Part shown: positions 1 through 8,604 of the stretch, in pieces
How positions within the stretch are numbered: the stretch's first letter is position 1
Layout of the letters: every line of letters begins with the position of its first letter
NCBI GenBank assembly: GCA_963756525.1
Contig: CAVWNR010000003.1
Location: 620,001-684,000 of the forward strand
Source of the DNA: CAVWNR01 sp963756525
GTDB lineage: Bacteria > Actinomycetota > Actinomycetes > Mycobacteriales > Jatrophihabitantaceae
Length of the DNA: 64,000 bases
Reading direction: 5' to 3'
Made by a program: the position numbers and the translations under genes
The notes under the pieces: model-generated
The model's input: only the letters and a program-made list of their open reading frames with translations
Database searches by the model: none
Told to the model about the DNA's origin: nothing

Positions 1-642
1 CTGTCCGCAGCGGGCGCGGCGCCACCTGACGGGGTGCGCGTGGTGCACGGGTGGTGGGTTCATAACGTCACCTACGCCGACTGGCAGCGGCGGCTGCGCA
101 CCGCCCTATTCGAGCTGCACGAACGAGACCGGCTGGCGGCCGGCCTCTCCCGCGGCGCGGCCCGTGCCCTGCTCGCCCTGCCCGACGATTCCCTGCTCGA
201 CGCGGTCATCCGCGACACAGGCGTCGAGCAGGACAGCGGCCACATCCGGCTGCCAGGCAGCCGCAACGACCTGGGTCCCGCTGAGAGCGCGGTTACCGAG
301 CTCGAACGCCGGCTCCAGGCCGACCCGTTTCACGCACCGGAGGCCGACGAGCTGACCGGCCTGCACCTCGGCGTCCGCGAGCTCGCCGCGGCCGAACGCG
401 CCGGACGGCTGCTGCGCCTGACTGACGGGGTGGTGCTGCTGCCGACCACGCCCGCGCTGGCGATGCGTGAACTCGCCCGGCTGGAGCAGCCCTTCACCAC
501 CAGCCAGGCCCGGCAGGTACTAGGCACCAGCCGACGAGTCACGATTCCGCTGCTGGAACACCTCGACGCTCGGGGCTGGACCCGGCGGGTGGACGCGAAC
601 CACCGAACGGTCGTGCAGGCCGCCGACTTTGCCCCGCGCTGA
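1..642 (+). CDS. selB: SelB, selenocysteine-specific elongation factor, C-terminal part
   Basis: The frame is open from base 1, so the gene begins left of the window and only the last 213 residues are seen. These are the tandem winged-helix domains that bind the SECIS hairpin of selenoprotein mRNAs. The last one contains the family pattern TTSQARQVLGTSRRV followed by PLLEHLDARGWTRRV, typical of the final SelB winged helix. SelB is an EF-Tu-like GTPase that brings Sec-tRNA to recoded UGA codons; its GTPase part lies outside. No selA, selC or obvious selenoprotein is visible here. The identification rests on the C-terminal domain alone but the motif is characteristic. Confidence 0.85.
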   Translation: MSAAGAAPPDGVRVVHGWWVHNVTYADWQRRLRTALFELHERDRLAAGLSRGAARALLALPDDSLLDAVIRDTGVEQDSGHIRLPGSRNDLGPAESAVTELERRLQADPFHAPEADELTGLHLGVRELAAAERAGRLLRLTDGVVLLPTTPALAMRELARLEQPFTTSQARQVLGTSRRVTIPLLEHLDARGWTRRVDANHRTVVQAADFAPR

Positions 643-656
643 CACGTCAGCGGGGC
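631..656 (+). terminator. GC-rich hairpin at the selB stop
   Basis: The arms GCTGAC and GTCAGC are separated by 2 nt and extended by GCCCC/GGGGC with a 2-nt bulge, giving a very stable stem. The selB stop codon (640-642) lies inside it. There is no T tract, as is common for actinobacterial terminators. It probably terminates or insulates selB from the next gene; this is inferred from structure only. Confidence 0.45.
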
Positions 657-733
657 GTCTTAGCGTGTCAGGGCGGGACAAAGTCATGACCGGCGCGCGG
701 GCGGGGTCGTGCCGCGGGGTTAGCGTTGAGCGG

Positions 734-1294
734 GTGGTGCGGGCAGATCCGGAGAACGCGCGCGAGCTGTGGACGATCGGGCATTGGACCTGCCCGGAGC
801 CGACGTTTATCCGGCCACTGCGCGCACAGGGCATCGAACTGCTCGCCGACGTGCGCTCGCAGCCCGGATCGCGGCGCAGCCCGCAGTTCGACCGTGAGCA
901 GATGCCCGACTGGCTCGCTCGTGCCGGGATCGACTACGTGCATCTGCCGGAGCTCGGCGGACGCCGCGGGCGACAGGCTGTCGATGAGGGCATCAATGGA
1001 GGTTGGCGCCAGCCCAGCTTCAAGAACTACGCCGACTACAGCTTGGGAGCCGACTACCGGCACGGCATCCAGCAACTCACCGAGTTGGCCACCGCCCACC
1101 GGGTAGCGATCATGTGCGGTGAACCGATGCCCTGGCGCTGCCACCGGCTGCTCATCGCCAACACCCTCACCGCCGCGGGCTGGACGGTATGGCACCTGAT
1201 CGACGATGCTCCGCCACGACGGCACCAACTCGGCCAGTGGGGCGCGACCCCGTCGATCGACGGGAATAGGCAGTTGACGTACCCGGCGCCGTAG
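734..1294 (+). CDS. DUF488 domain protein
   Basis: The product is about 186 aa. The N-terminal core LWTIGHW, the segment LLADVRSQPGS and the C-terminal MCGEPMPWRCHR are the landmarks of the DUF488 family, including the conserved Cys and His of the C-terminal motif. The biochemical role of the family is not established. The reading frame is open further upstream; a GTG at 734 or 737 places the family's first strand close to the N-terminus, while ATG 686 would add an unconserved tail. The gene follows selB on the same strand after a hairpin. A second, different DUF488 protein lies at 18.7 kb. Confidence 0.8.
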   Translation: MVRADPENARELWTIGHWTCPEPTFIRPLRAQGIELLADVRSQPGSRRSPQFDREQMPDWLARAGIDYVHLPELGGRRGRQAVDEGINGGWRQPSFKNYADYSLGADYRHGIQQLTELATAHRVAIMCGEPMPWRCHRLLIANTLTAAGWTVWHLIDDAPPRRHQLGQWGATPSIDGNRQLTYPAP

Positions 1295-1297
1295 CGG

Positions 1298-1495
1298 CTA
1301 GGGCTGCTGGTCGTCGCGCTGCTCGGCGTCCTCCCTCTCGTAGCGTTTTTCGCGTTCTGCGATGGTCTGCAGCGCGTGCGCGGCCTCGGTCTCGGTTGGG
1401 AATGGCCCGATGCGGTCGGCGTTCTTGCAGCCGTGGTAGGGCTCGACGCCGCGGTGCGTCATGCAATACCAGAACGTGCCGTCCAGCTTGGACAT
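1298..1495 (-). CDS. Small conserved actinobacterial protein, unknown function
   Basis: The 65-residue product starts MSKLDGTFWYCMTHRGVEP and ends in a charged Glu/Arg/Asp-rich tail. It carries Cys residues (YCMTHRG, HGCKN). I recognise it as the type of short protein often annotated as hypothetical or SPOR-like in actinobacteria, but cannot assign a role. The start at 1495 is preferred because GAGAGGG lies just upstream of the ATG; the frame itself continues to 1555. It is convergent with the preceding DUF488 gene, with 3 nt between the ends. Confidence 0.65.
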   Translation of the reverse strand: MSKLDGTFWYCMTHRGVEPYHGCKNADRIGPFPTETEAAHALQTIAEREKRYEREDAEQRDDQQP

Positions 1496-1672
1496 TTGCC
1501 GCCCTCTCGGATGCCTCGGCAGACGAGCGTCATCGGCCGGCCAGCACCGCGACACTTTTACGTTAGCGCGAATGGCGCCGACTGATCACGCTTTTCAATG
1601 CACGTTTGTACCGCACGTCAGCCGACATAGTGCCCGGATACAAACGGTGTCTCCCATCTGTAGCCTTCGAGG

Positions 1673-3007
1673 ATGACTGCCTTTACGGGACCGGTGCGCA
1701 TCCTGATCGTCGGCGGCGGGTATGTCGGCATGTACACCGCGTTGCGGCTGCAGTCGAAACTCAAAGCCGGCCGGGCGGAGATCACGATCGTCGACCCCCA
1801 ATCCAACATGACCTACCAGCCGTTCCTGCCAGAGGCGGCGGCCGGGTCGGTCGAGCCGCGGCACGTCGTCGTCTCGCTGCACCGGGTGCTGCGCCGGTGC
1901 CGAGTGCTGACCGCAACCGTCACCCGAGTGGAGCACGCGCGACGGGTGGCCACCGTGCAGCCGGCGGAAGGCGAGTCGTACGAGGTGGCGTACGACCTGC
2001 TGGTGATGTGTCCGGGCTCGGTGTCCCGGTTGCTGCCGATACCCGGCTTGGCCGAGCACGGCATCGGCTTCAAGACCATCGGTGAGGCGATCTACCTGCG
2101 CAACCACGTGCTGGCGCGGCTGTACCTCGCCGCGTCGACGCCGGAGCCGGAATTGCGCCGCCAGGCGCTGACGTTCGTGTTCGTCGGCGGTGGGTACGCC
2201 GGCGTGGAGGCGATCGCCGAACTGGAGGACATGGCCCGGTACGCGCTGCGCTTCGTCGACGGCGTCGAGCCTCACGACATGCGCTGGGTACTGGTCGAGG
2301 CGGCCACCCGGATCATGCCGGAGGTCTCGGTCGGGCTGGCCCTCTACACCGTCGACCGGCTGACCGAGCGCGGCATCGACGTGCGGCTGAACACCCGGCT
2401 GGACTCGGCGACCGGCGGGCGCGTGGTGCTCAGCGACGGCGAGGAGTTCGACGCCGAGACGCTGGTCTGGACGGCGGGCGTGCGGGCCAACCCGGTGCTG
2501 CGGCAGACCGACCTGCCGCTGGACGAGCAGGGCCGGCTGCCCTGCAACGCCGACCTCACCGTCCGCGACGTGGACGGGGTGTTCTCGGCCGGCGACTGCG
2601 CGGCGGTCCCGGACCTGTCCCGCACCAAGGAGGACCCGCACGCGCTGTGCAGCCCGAGCGCGCAACATGCTGTGCGGGAGGCCAAGCGGCTGGCCGCCAA
2701 CATCGTCGCCACGGTGTACGGCCGGCAACGCAAGGACTACGAGCACGCCTACGCCGGGTCGGTCGCCTCGCTCGGCCTCTACCGCGGGGTGGCCGAGATC
2801 TACGGCATCAAACTGCGCGGCATCCTCGCCTGGTTCATGCACCGCACCTACCACGTGATGCGGATGCCGACGTTCAACCGCAAGGTGCGCATCCTCACCG
2901 ACTGGACCGCGGCGTTGTTCTTCCGCCGCGAGGTGGTCACGCTCGGCCAGATTCAGCGACCGCGCACCGAGTTCGAGATCGCCGCTGGCAAGCGCACGGT
3001 GCCGTGA
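1673..3007 (+). CDS. ndh: Type II NADH dehydrogenase (NDH-2)
   Basis: This 444-aa FAD-dependent oxidoreductase transfers electrons from NADH to quinone at the inner face of the membrane without proton pumping. The FAD-binding Rossmann motif VGGGYVGMYTA is at the N-terminus. The NADH-binding motif VGGGYAGVEAIAELEDMA lies around residue 165. The second FAD motif VFSAGDCAAVPD lies near residue 305. The C-terminal region is helical and basic, as expected for membrane association in NDH-2. Length agrees with the family. The stop overlaps the start of the cation efflux gene by 4 nt, so the two are translationally coupled. NDH-2 enzymes help maintain redox balance when complex I is limiting. Confidence 0.92.
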   Translation: MTAFTGPVRILIVGGGYVGMYTALRLQSKLKAGRAEITIVDPQSNMTYQPFLPEAAAGSVEPRHVVVSLHRVLRRCRVLTATVTRVEHARRVATVQPAEGESYEVAYDLLVMCPGSVSRLLPIPGLAEHGIGFKTIGEAIYLRNHVLARLYLAASTPEPELRRQALTFVFVGGGYAGVEAIAELEDMARYALRFVDGVEPHDMRWVLVEAATRIMPEVSVGLALYTVDRLTERGIDVRLNTRLDSATGGRVVLSDGEEFDAETLVWTAGVRANPVLRQTDLPLDEQGRLPCNADLTVRDVDGVFSAGDCAAVPDLSRTKEDPHALCSPSAQHAVREAKRLAANIVATVYGRQRKDYEHAYAGSVASLGLYRGVAEIYGIKLRGILAWFMHRTYHVMRMPTFNRKVRILTDWTAALFFRREVVTLGQIQRPRTEFEIAAGKRTVP

Positions 3008-4026
3008 GCACCGCGAAGGACACAGCCGCGGCGACGGGTGCCGAGAGCCTGCTGACCGTCATCGTCGCCCTGGGCGCCAACCTGCTGATCGCGCTGGCCA
3101 AGACGTTCGTCGCGGCCATCACCGGGTCGGCGTCGATGACGGCAGAGGCCGCGCACTCCTGGGCGGACACCGGCAACGAGGTGTTCCTCCTGGTCGGCGC
3201 GCGCAAGGCCGTGAAGCGGGCCGACTCGACACACCCGCTGGGGTACGGCCGGGTTGGCTATGTCTGGTCGATGTTCGCGGCGTTCGGATTGTTCGCCGTC
3301 GGTGCGGCGGTGTCGATCTGGCACGGCATCCAGTCGCTGCGTAACGGCGAGGAGCAGGACGCGTCCTACCTGTGGGCGTACGTCGTGCTTGGCGTCTCCT
3401 TCGCACTGGAGGGCACGTCGTTCCTGCAGGCGCTGCGGCAGACGACGGCCGGCGCGGTGCAGCGCCGACTGCACCCGCTGCGCTACGTGCACGTCACCTC
3501 GAACCCCATGCTGCGCGCGGTGTTCGCCGAAGACCTGTCGGCGCTGATCGGCATCGTCATCGCGACGCTCGGCATCATGCTGCACCAGCTCACCGGCAAC
3601 GCCGCCTGGGACGCGATCGGATCGATCGTCGTCGGCCTGCTGCTCGGCTGCGTCGCGTTGTTCCTCATCGGACGCAACATGGACTTCCTCACCGGCGAGG
3701 CGGTGACGCCGCTCGCGCGCAACCGCGCGCTGCAGGCGCTGCTCGACCAGGAGGAGATCGAGCGGGTCAGCTTCCTGCACATGGAGTGGGTCGGCGCCGA
3801 CAAGATCTTCCTGGTCGCCGCGGTCGACATTGTGGGCAACGCGCCGGAGTCCGACGTCGCCGCGCGGCTGCATGCCGTCGAGCAGGCGTTGAGTGCGCGA
3901 CCGGAAATTGAGCGGGCGCTGCTGACCCTCACCCGGCCGGGCGACACCACCGATCTGCGACCCGGGCAACTGCCCGCCTGGTATCTCGAGCCGACTGCCG
4001 GCGTGGCCAGGGACCGCAGAGCCTGA
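3004..4026 (+). CDS. Cation diffusion facilitator (CDF) family transporter
   Basis: The product is about 340 aa from GTG 3004, which overlaps the ndh stop (GTGA). Early membrane segments carry the CDF signature MTAEAAHSWADTGNEVFLL, whose Asp residues bind metal, followed by HPLGYGRVGYVWSMFAAFG. The C-terminal third is the cytosolic regulatory domain. CDF proteins export Zn2+, Fe2+ or Mn2+ in exchange for protons; the substrate cannot be told from the sequence. The frame is open far upstream inside ndh, but that part is a shadow. Coupling to ndh suggests joint expression, perhaps linking membrane energetics to metal export. Confidence 0.88.
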   Translation: MSTAKDTAAATGAESLLTVIVALGANLLIALAKTFVAAITGSASMTAEAAHSWADTGNEVFLLVGARKAVKRADSTHPLGYGRVGYVWSMFAAFGLFAVGAAVSIWHGIQSLRNGEEQDASYLWAYVVLGVSFALEGTSFLQALRQTTAGAVQRRLHPLRYVHVTSNPMLRAVFAEDLSALIGIVIATLGIMLHQLTGNAAWDAIGSIVVGLLLGCVALFLIGRNMDFLTGEAVTPLARNRALQALLDQEEIERVSFLHMEWVGADKIFLVAAVDIVGNAPESDVAARLHAVEQALSARPEIERALLTLTRPGDTTDLRPGQLPAWYLEPTAGVARDRRA

Positions 4027-4203
4027 GCACTTCGCAGACAAAGGCGCTCGGTGGCGACGATTGTTGTTGACGTCGACACGCGGCGTTATTCGTCCGGACA
4101 GTCCTTCGCATCACGGTGGCGCAGGCCCTTGCCGCCCGGTCCGCGCCGCGCTTAGGTTGCTGTGGAGCCCAGCAGCTAATGGCAGCGTCGAGGCGAGGCA
4201 GGC

Positions 4204-5082
4204 ATGGCCGCATTCCGGGAGCAGATCAAGGGCGTCGTCGACGAGATCGCGGGCTTGGCGGCGCTGGACAAGCTCGACGGCCGGCTCGCCGGGTGGATCG
4301 GGCGGGCAACCCGCCGGGATGTGGTGAAGAACGCACTGTCCGGGGGTTGGCTGGGCCATCAGCTGCATCCGGTGCTGACCGATCTGCCCATCGGCGCGTG
4401 GGTGATGGCCTCCGCGCTGGACTGCACCACCGGCCGGTCCGGCGCCAAGGCCGCCCGCCGCCTGGTCGCGCTGGGCGTGCTCGCCGCGCTGCCGACCGCG
4501 GCGTCCGGCGCGTCCGACTGGTCCAACACCTACGGCCCGGGGCAGCGCGTGGGCTTCGTGCATGCGGCGTCGAACCTGGCCGCGACCGTGCTGCAGGCCA
4601 GTTCCTGGGCGGCGCGGCGCCGCGGCCGGCGGTTGACCGGGATGGTGTTGAGCGGAGCAGGCCTGGGCATCACCGTGTGCTCCGCCTACCTCGGTGGGCA
4701 CCTGTCCTTCGTGCTCGGTGTCGGGGTGAACAACACCGCGTTCCAGCCGGCCGTCACCGACTGGACCGACGTCGCGGCGGCGTCCGCGTTGAGCCCGGAC
4801 AAGCCCATCCGGGTCATCGCCGGCGACGTGCCAGTCGTCCTGGTCCGGCACAACGGCACCGTGTACGCGCTCTCGGCCACCTGCGTGCACGCCAGCGGCC
4901 CGCTCGACCAAGGCACCCTCGTGCACGACGGCGACCTGCGCTGCCCATGGCACAACAGCACCTTCCGGCTCGCCGACGGCGAAGTGGTCCGCGGTCCTGC
5001 GGCGATCCCGCAACCGCGCTGGGACGTGAAAGCCGACGGCGGCCGGATCTACGTCCGCTCATCCGCACCCGCGGACGCCTGA
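4204..5082 (+). CDS. DUF2231 membrane / Rieske [2Fe-2S] fusion protein
   Basis: The 292-aa product has two parts. Residues about 40-190 form a four-helix membrane domain of the DUF2231 type (GHQLHPVLTDLPIGAWVMA). Residues about 200-285 are a Rieske ferredoxin domain with the cluster ligands in CVHASGPLDQG and CPWHNSTF, so both C-x-H and C-x-x-H halves are present. This suggests a membrane-anchored electron carrier; its partner is unknown. It starts with ATG 4204 after a 177-nt gap and is followed 4 nt later by the DUF5996 gene. Confidence 0.88.
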   Translation: MAAFREQIKGVVDEIAGLAALDKLDGRLAGWIGRATRRDVVKNALSGGWLGHQLHPVLTDLPIGAWVMASALDCTTGRSGAKAARRLVALGVLAALPTAASGASDWSNTYGPGQRVGFVHAASNLAATVLQASSWAARRRGRRLTGMVLSGAGLGITVCSAYLGGHLSFVLGVGVNNTAFQPAVTDWTDVAAASALSPDKPIRVIAGDVPVVLVRHNGTVYALSATCVHASGPLDQGTLVHDGDLRCPWHNSTFRLADGEVVRGPAAIPQPRWDVKADGGRIYVRSSAPADA

Positions 5083-5086
5083 CCCC

Positions 5087-5992
5087 GTGTCCGTCAACTA
5101 CCACGACTGGCGCGCGACCTGCGACACGCTGCACGCGCACAGCCAAGTGCTCGGCAAGCTCGCCGCGGTGCTCGCGCCACCCGAGCCGCAACTGCAGCAC
5201 ACCGCGCTACGGCTGAGCGCACGCGGCTGGGAGACACTTCCGCTGCCGGCCCCCGATGGCTCCGGGGCCCTCGTCGCGACCCTCGACTTGCACGTACACG
5301 AAGTACTGCTCGAGCACAGCGACGGTCGCAGCCGGCGCGTCGCGCTGACGCCCGACCGTCCGGTGGGCCAGGTGACCCGACAGGTGCTGGACAGCATCCG
5401 TGAGCTCGGCGGCCGCGTCGAGATCGACCCGACGCCGCAGGAGGTCTGGTGGAGCGTGCCGCTGGACGAGGATTCGGAGCACGCGACCTACGACCCGGAC
5501 GAGGTGGCTGCCTACTTCACCGCGGCCACCCGCGCCGCCCTCGTGCTGGCCGCATACCGCGCCCCGTACCGCGGCCGCTCCACCCCGGTCAACGCCTGGT
5601 GGGGATCGTTCGACCTGGCGGTGAGCCTGTTCTCCGGCGCGTCCGCCGATCCGCCGTCCGACGAATTCATCATGCGCAACGCGATGGACGCCCAGGAAGT
5701 CGCGGTGGGCTGGTGGCCCGGGGATCCGAGGTACGGCAAGGCGGCCTTCTACGCCTACGCGTACCCAACGCCTCCGGCCTTCGACAGTCTCGAACTCTCG
5801 CCGCAAGCCGCACACTGGGACAAGGCCCTCGGCGAGTACCTGCTCGACTGGGACGACGTCGTCGTGAGCCGCGATCCGCACGGGTCAGCGCTCGAATTCG
5901 CCCGCTCGGCATTCCAACACTCGTGCACCGTGTGCGGCTGGGATCCCGCGCTGCCGGCCAGCGCGCAGGGGAATCCGCCCCCGATCAGCTGA
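5087..5992 (+). CDS. DUF5996 family protein
   Basis: The 301-aa product is a soluble protein with no membrane segment. The stretches VNAWWGSFDLAVSLFSG, MRNAMDAQEVAVGWWPGD and FYAYAYPTPP match my memory of the DUF5996 family, whose function is unknown. It starts GTG 5087, 4 nt after the Rieske gene, so they probably form an operon. The 3' end overlaps the convergent FMN reductase gene by 8 nt. Confidence 0.75.
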   Translation: MSVNYHDWRATCDTLHAHSQVLGKLAAVLAPPEPQLQHTALRLSARGWETLPLPAPDGSGALVATLDLHVHEVLLEHSDGRSRRVALTPDRPVGQVTRQVLDSIRELGGRVEIDPTPQEVWWSVPLDEDSEHATYDPDEVAAYFTAATRAALVLAAYRAPYRGRSTPVNAWWGSFDLAVSLFSGASADPPSDEFIMRNAMDAQEVAVGWWPGDPRYGKAAFYAYAYPTPPAFDSLELSPQAAHWDKALGEYLLDWDDVVVSRDPHGSALEFARSAFQHSCTVCGWDPALPASAQGNPPPIS

Positions 5993-6626
5993 GGCTGCCC
6001 GACTCCGCGCCGCTAGGGTCCGCCGCCCCGAGCAGCCGCTGCATCGAGGCGACCTCCTCGGTGAACACGTCGCGCCGCTGCCGTGCGCCGCAGGAGCGCA
6101 GCAGCCGGGTGAAGTCGGCTGCCGCTTTGTCGATGCGTTCGTGCAACGATGCCCCCTGCTGCGCACCGAAGTCGTCGTTGGCGGCGTACACGCCGGTCGG
6201 CGAGACGACGGCGTGCAGGTAGCTGAACATCGGGCGCAGCGCGTGCTCGAGCACCAGCGAATGCCGCTCGGTGCCGCCGGTGGCCCCGATCAGCACCGGC
6301 ATATCGGTCAGCGTTTCTTCGGGCAGCACGTCGAAGAAGGACTTGAACAGCCCGCCGAAGGACGCATTGAACGCGGGTGTCACCGCGATCAGGCCGTCCG
6401 CGTTCGCGAGCGTGTCGAACGCCTCGCCCAGTGGCGCGGACGGGAACCCGGTCAGCATCGCGTCCATGATCGCCCGCCCGAGCGGACGCAACTCGATCAC
6501 GGTTGACGACGTGCTGACCCCGGCCGCGTTCAGGTCCTTGCGCACCGCGGCGTCGAGCCGGTCGGCCAGTAACCGGGTCGACGACGGTTCGCGCAGACCA
6601 CCGCTCACCACGGCGAGCGCGGTCAT
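5985..6626 (-). CDS. NADPH-dependent FMN reductase, CE1759 type
   Basis: The 213-aa flavodoxin-fold protein has the phosphate-binding motif SGGLREPSSTRLLAD near the N-terminus and VTPAFNASFGGLFKSFFD, the family's flavin loop. It should reduce FMN with NAD(P)H and pass it on. Its start overlaps the stop of the LLM-class monooxygenase by 4 nt, which matches the recurrent CE1758/CE1759 gene pair of actinobacteria. The pair is a two-component flavin-dependent system: this is the reductase half. Confidence 0.85.
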   Translation of the reverse strand: MTALAVVSGGLREPSSTRLLADRLDAAVRKDLNAAGVSTSSTVIELRPLGRAIMDAMLTGFPSAPLGEAFDTLANADGLIAVTPAFNASFGGLFKSFFDVLPEETLTDMPVLIGATGGTERHSLVLEHALRPMFSYLHAVVSPTGVYAANDDFGAQQGASLHERIDKAAADFTRLLRSCGARQRRDVFTEEVASMQRLLGAADPSGAESGSLS

Positions 6627-7738
6627 TGTCCGGCCCCTGCGGACCGGGATGCTGCCGCGTTCCGGGCCGCGACCAGCGACTCGTGCGTCGGGGCACCCGG
6701 AACGTCGGCCGGCCGGCCGATCTCGAACTCCTTGCGCAGCACCGGCACCACCTCCTCACCCAGCAGGTCGAGCTGTTCCAGCACGGTTTTCAGCGGTAGC
6801 CCGGCGTGGTCGACCAGGAACAGCTGGCGCTGGTAGTCGCCCACGTAGTCGCGGAACCCGAGCGTCCGCTCGATCACCTGCTGCGGCGAGCCCACGGTCA
6901 GCGGGGTCTGCGCGGTGAAGTCCTCCAGCGACGGGCCGTGCCCGTACACCGGCGCGTTGTCGAAGTACGGACGGAACTCACGCACCGCATCCTGGCTGCT
7001 CTTGCGCATGAATATCTGGCCACCCAGCCCGACAATGGCCTGCGCGGCGGTGCCGTGCCCGTAGTGCTCGAAGCGCTGCCGATACAGCTGCACCATCCGT
7101 GCCGTATGCGAGGCCGGCCAGAAGATGTGGTTGGCGAAAAACCCGTCCCCATAGAACGCCGCGAGTTCCGCGATCTCCGGCGTGCGGATCGACCCGTGCC
7201 ACACGAACGGCGGCACGCCGTCCAGTGGCCTGGGCACCAGGGTGAATCCCTGCAGCGGGGAGCGGAACCGGCCCTCCCAGTCCACGGTCTCCTCGCCCCA
7301 GAGCCGGCGCAGCAGGGCGTAGTGCTCCACCGTCAGCTGTACCGCCTGGCGGATGTCCTGGCCGAACCAGGGGTAGACCGGCCCGGTGTTGCCCCGTCCG
7401 AGCATGATGTCGACACGCCCGTCGGCCAGATGCTGCAGCACGTCGAAGTCTTCGCCGATCTTGACCGGATCGTTCGTGGTGATCAGCGTGGTGGACGTCG
7501 ACAGGATGATCCGCTCGGTCCGTCCGGCGATGTAGCCGAGCAGCGTCGTCGGCGACGACGGGACGAACGGCGGGTTGTGGTGCTCGCCGGTGGCGAAGAC
7601 GTCGAGCCCGACCTCCTCGGCCTTCATCGCGATGGCCACGCTGGCGCGGATCCGCTCGGCCTCGCTCGGGACGGTCCCGGTGGTCGGATCGGGCGTCACG
7701 TCGCCCACGGTGAAGATCCCGAACTGCATCCCGGTCAT
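6623..7738 (-). CDS. LLM-class flavin-dependent oxidoreductase, CE1758 type
   Basis: The 371-aa product is a luciferase-like TIM-barrel protein. It opens MTGMQFGIFTVGDVTPDP and contains the conserved GEHHNPPFVPSSP and MLGRGNTGPVY segments of the family. It probably uses reduced FMN supplied by the overlapping downstream reductase to oxidise an unknown small organic or sulfur compound. An internal ATG three codons in could be the true start. It is the first gene of the two-gene unit on this strand. Confidence 0.87.
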   Translation of the reverse strand: MTGMQFGIFTVGDVTPDPTTGTVPSEAERIRASVAIAMKAEEVGLDVFATGEHHNPPFVPSSPTTLLGYIAGRTERIILSTSTTLITTNDPVKIGEDFDVLQHLADGRVDIMLGRGNTGPVYPWFGQDIRQAVQLTVEHYALLRRLWGEETVDWEGRFRSPLQGFTLVPRPLDGVPPFVWHGSIRTPEIAELAAFYGDGFFANHIFWPASHTARMVQLYRQRFEHYGHGTAAQAIVGLGGQIFMRKSSQDAVREFRPYFDNAPVYGHGPSLEDFTAQTPLTVGSPQQVIERTLGFRDYVGDYQRQLFLVDHAGLPLKTVLEQLDLLGEEVVPVLRKEFEIGRPADVPGAPTHESLVAARNAAASRSAGAGQ

Positions 7739-7816
7739 CCGTCCATCCTCGGCTGCCGTGCCATGCAGTCAACCCCTCGGTCGATGTCGGTACCGACGAG
7801 TCGGTAAGCGAGTCGG

Positions 7817-8479
7817 CTATTGCTGCGCAAGCAGCACTGACCGCATCTCGCGTTCGGCGTCGGCGGTGACGGCGAGCATGAGCTCGTCCCCGGGTTGGAG
7901 CCGCTCGCTCGGCTGTGGCGTGATGCGCGTCCGGAGGCGGAGAACCGCCAGTAGGGCCGCACCGGCGGGCAGTCCGAGTTCACCGATCGGTATGCCGATC
8001 ATCGGTGAATCCTGAGGGAGCGTCAGGGTCACGATGTTGCCACGGCCTTGCTGCAGGGTCATCAGTCGGACGACGTCGCCGACCGTGACGGCTTCATCGA
8101 CCGCGGCGACCAGCCTGTCCGGAGTGGACACCGCGACGTCGACGCCCCAGGATTCGGTGAACAGCCACTGATTGCCGGGCTCGTTGATGCGGGCCACGAC
8201 CCGGGGCACCCCGAATTGCGTCTTGGCCAGCAGCGCGAATACCAGGTTGGCCTTGTCGTCGCCGGTCGCGGCCATTACCACGTCGCAGGTCTGGATGCCC
8301 GCTGCCTGCAGCGTCCCCATCTCGCAGGCGTCGGCGAGCATCCAGTCGGCCTCGGCGGCGAGGTGCGGCTGGTAGCTGCGCCGATCCCGTTCGATCAGCA
8401 GCACCCGGTGCCCGGCGGCGAGCAGGTCATTGGCGATCGATCGCCCGACCACGCCGGCTCCGGCGATCGCGACGCGCAT
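7817..8479 (-). CDS. TrkA-type potassium channel regulatory protein (RCK_N + RCK_C)
   Basis: The 220-aa product has an N-terminal Rossmann fold with the nucleotide motif IAGAGVVGRSIANDLL and acidic strand end LLIERD. It binds NAD(H) or another nucleotide. An RCK_C domain follows at about residues 135-215. Such proteins gate K+ uptake (Trk/Ktr) systems on the cytosolic side. The start at 8479 is chosen because AAGGGAG lies upstream; the frame runs to 8545. It is divergent from a cation/H+ antiporter that carries its own RCK_C domain, so the pair probably controls K+ balance together. Confidence 0.87.
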   Translation of the reverse strand: MRVAIAGAGVVGRSIANDLLAAGHRVLLIERDRRSYQPHLAAEADWMLADACEMGTLQAAGIQTCDVVMAATGDDKANLVFALLAKTQFGVPRVVARINEPGNQWLFTESWGVDVAVSTPDRLVAAVDEAVTVGDVVRLMTLQQGRGNIVTLTLPQDSPMIGIPIGELGLPAGAALLAVLRLRTRITPQPSERLQPGDELMLAVTADAEREMRSVLLAQQ

Positions 8480-8604
8480 GTCGTGCTCCCTTGCCGGCCG
8501 CGAGACCACGCCCGCGAGCCGCGCGTTCCCTAGTCTGTAGTGCACCAGTCTCTACCGCAGCTGCCACGGTCGTGGCGCAAGCCAGGGAGGAGTGACGAGC
8601 CAGC

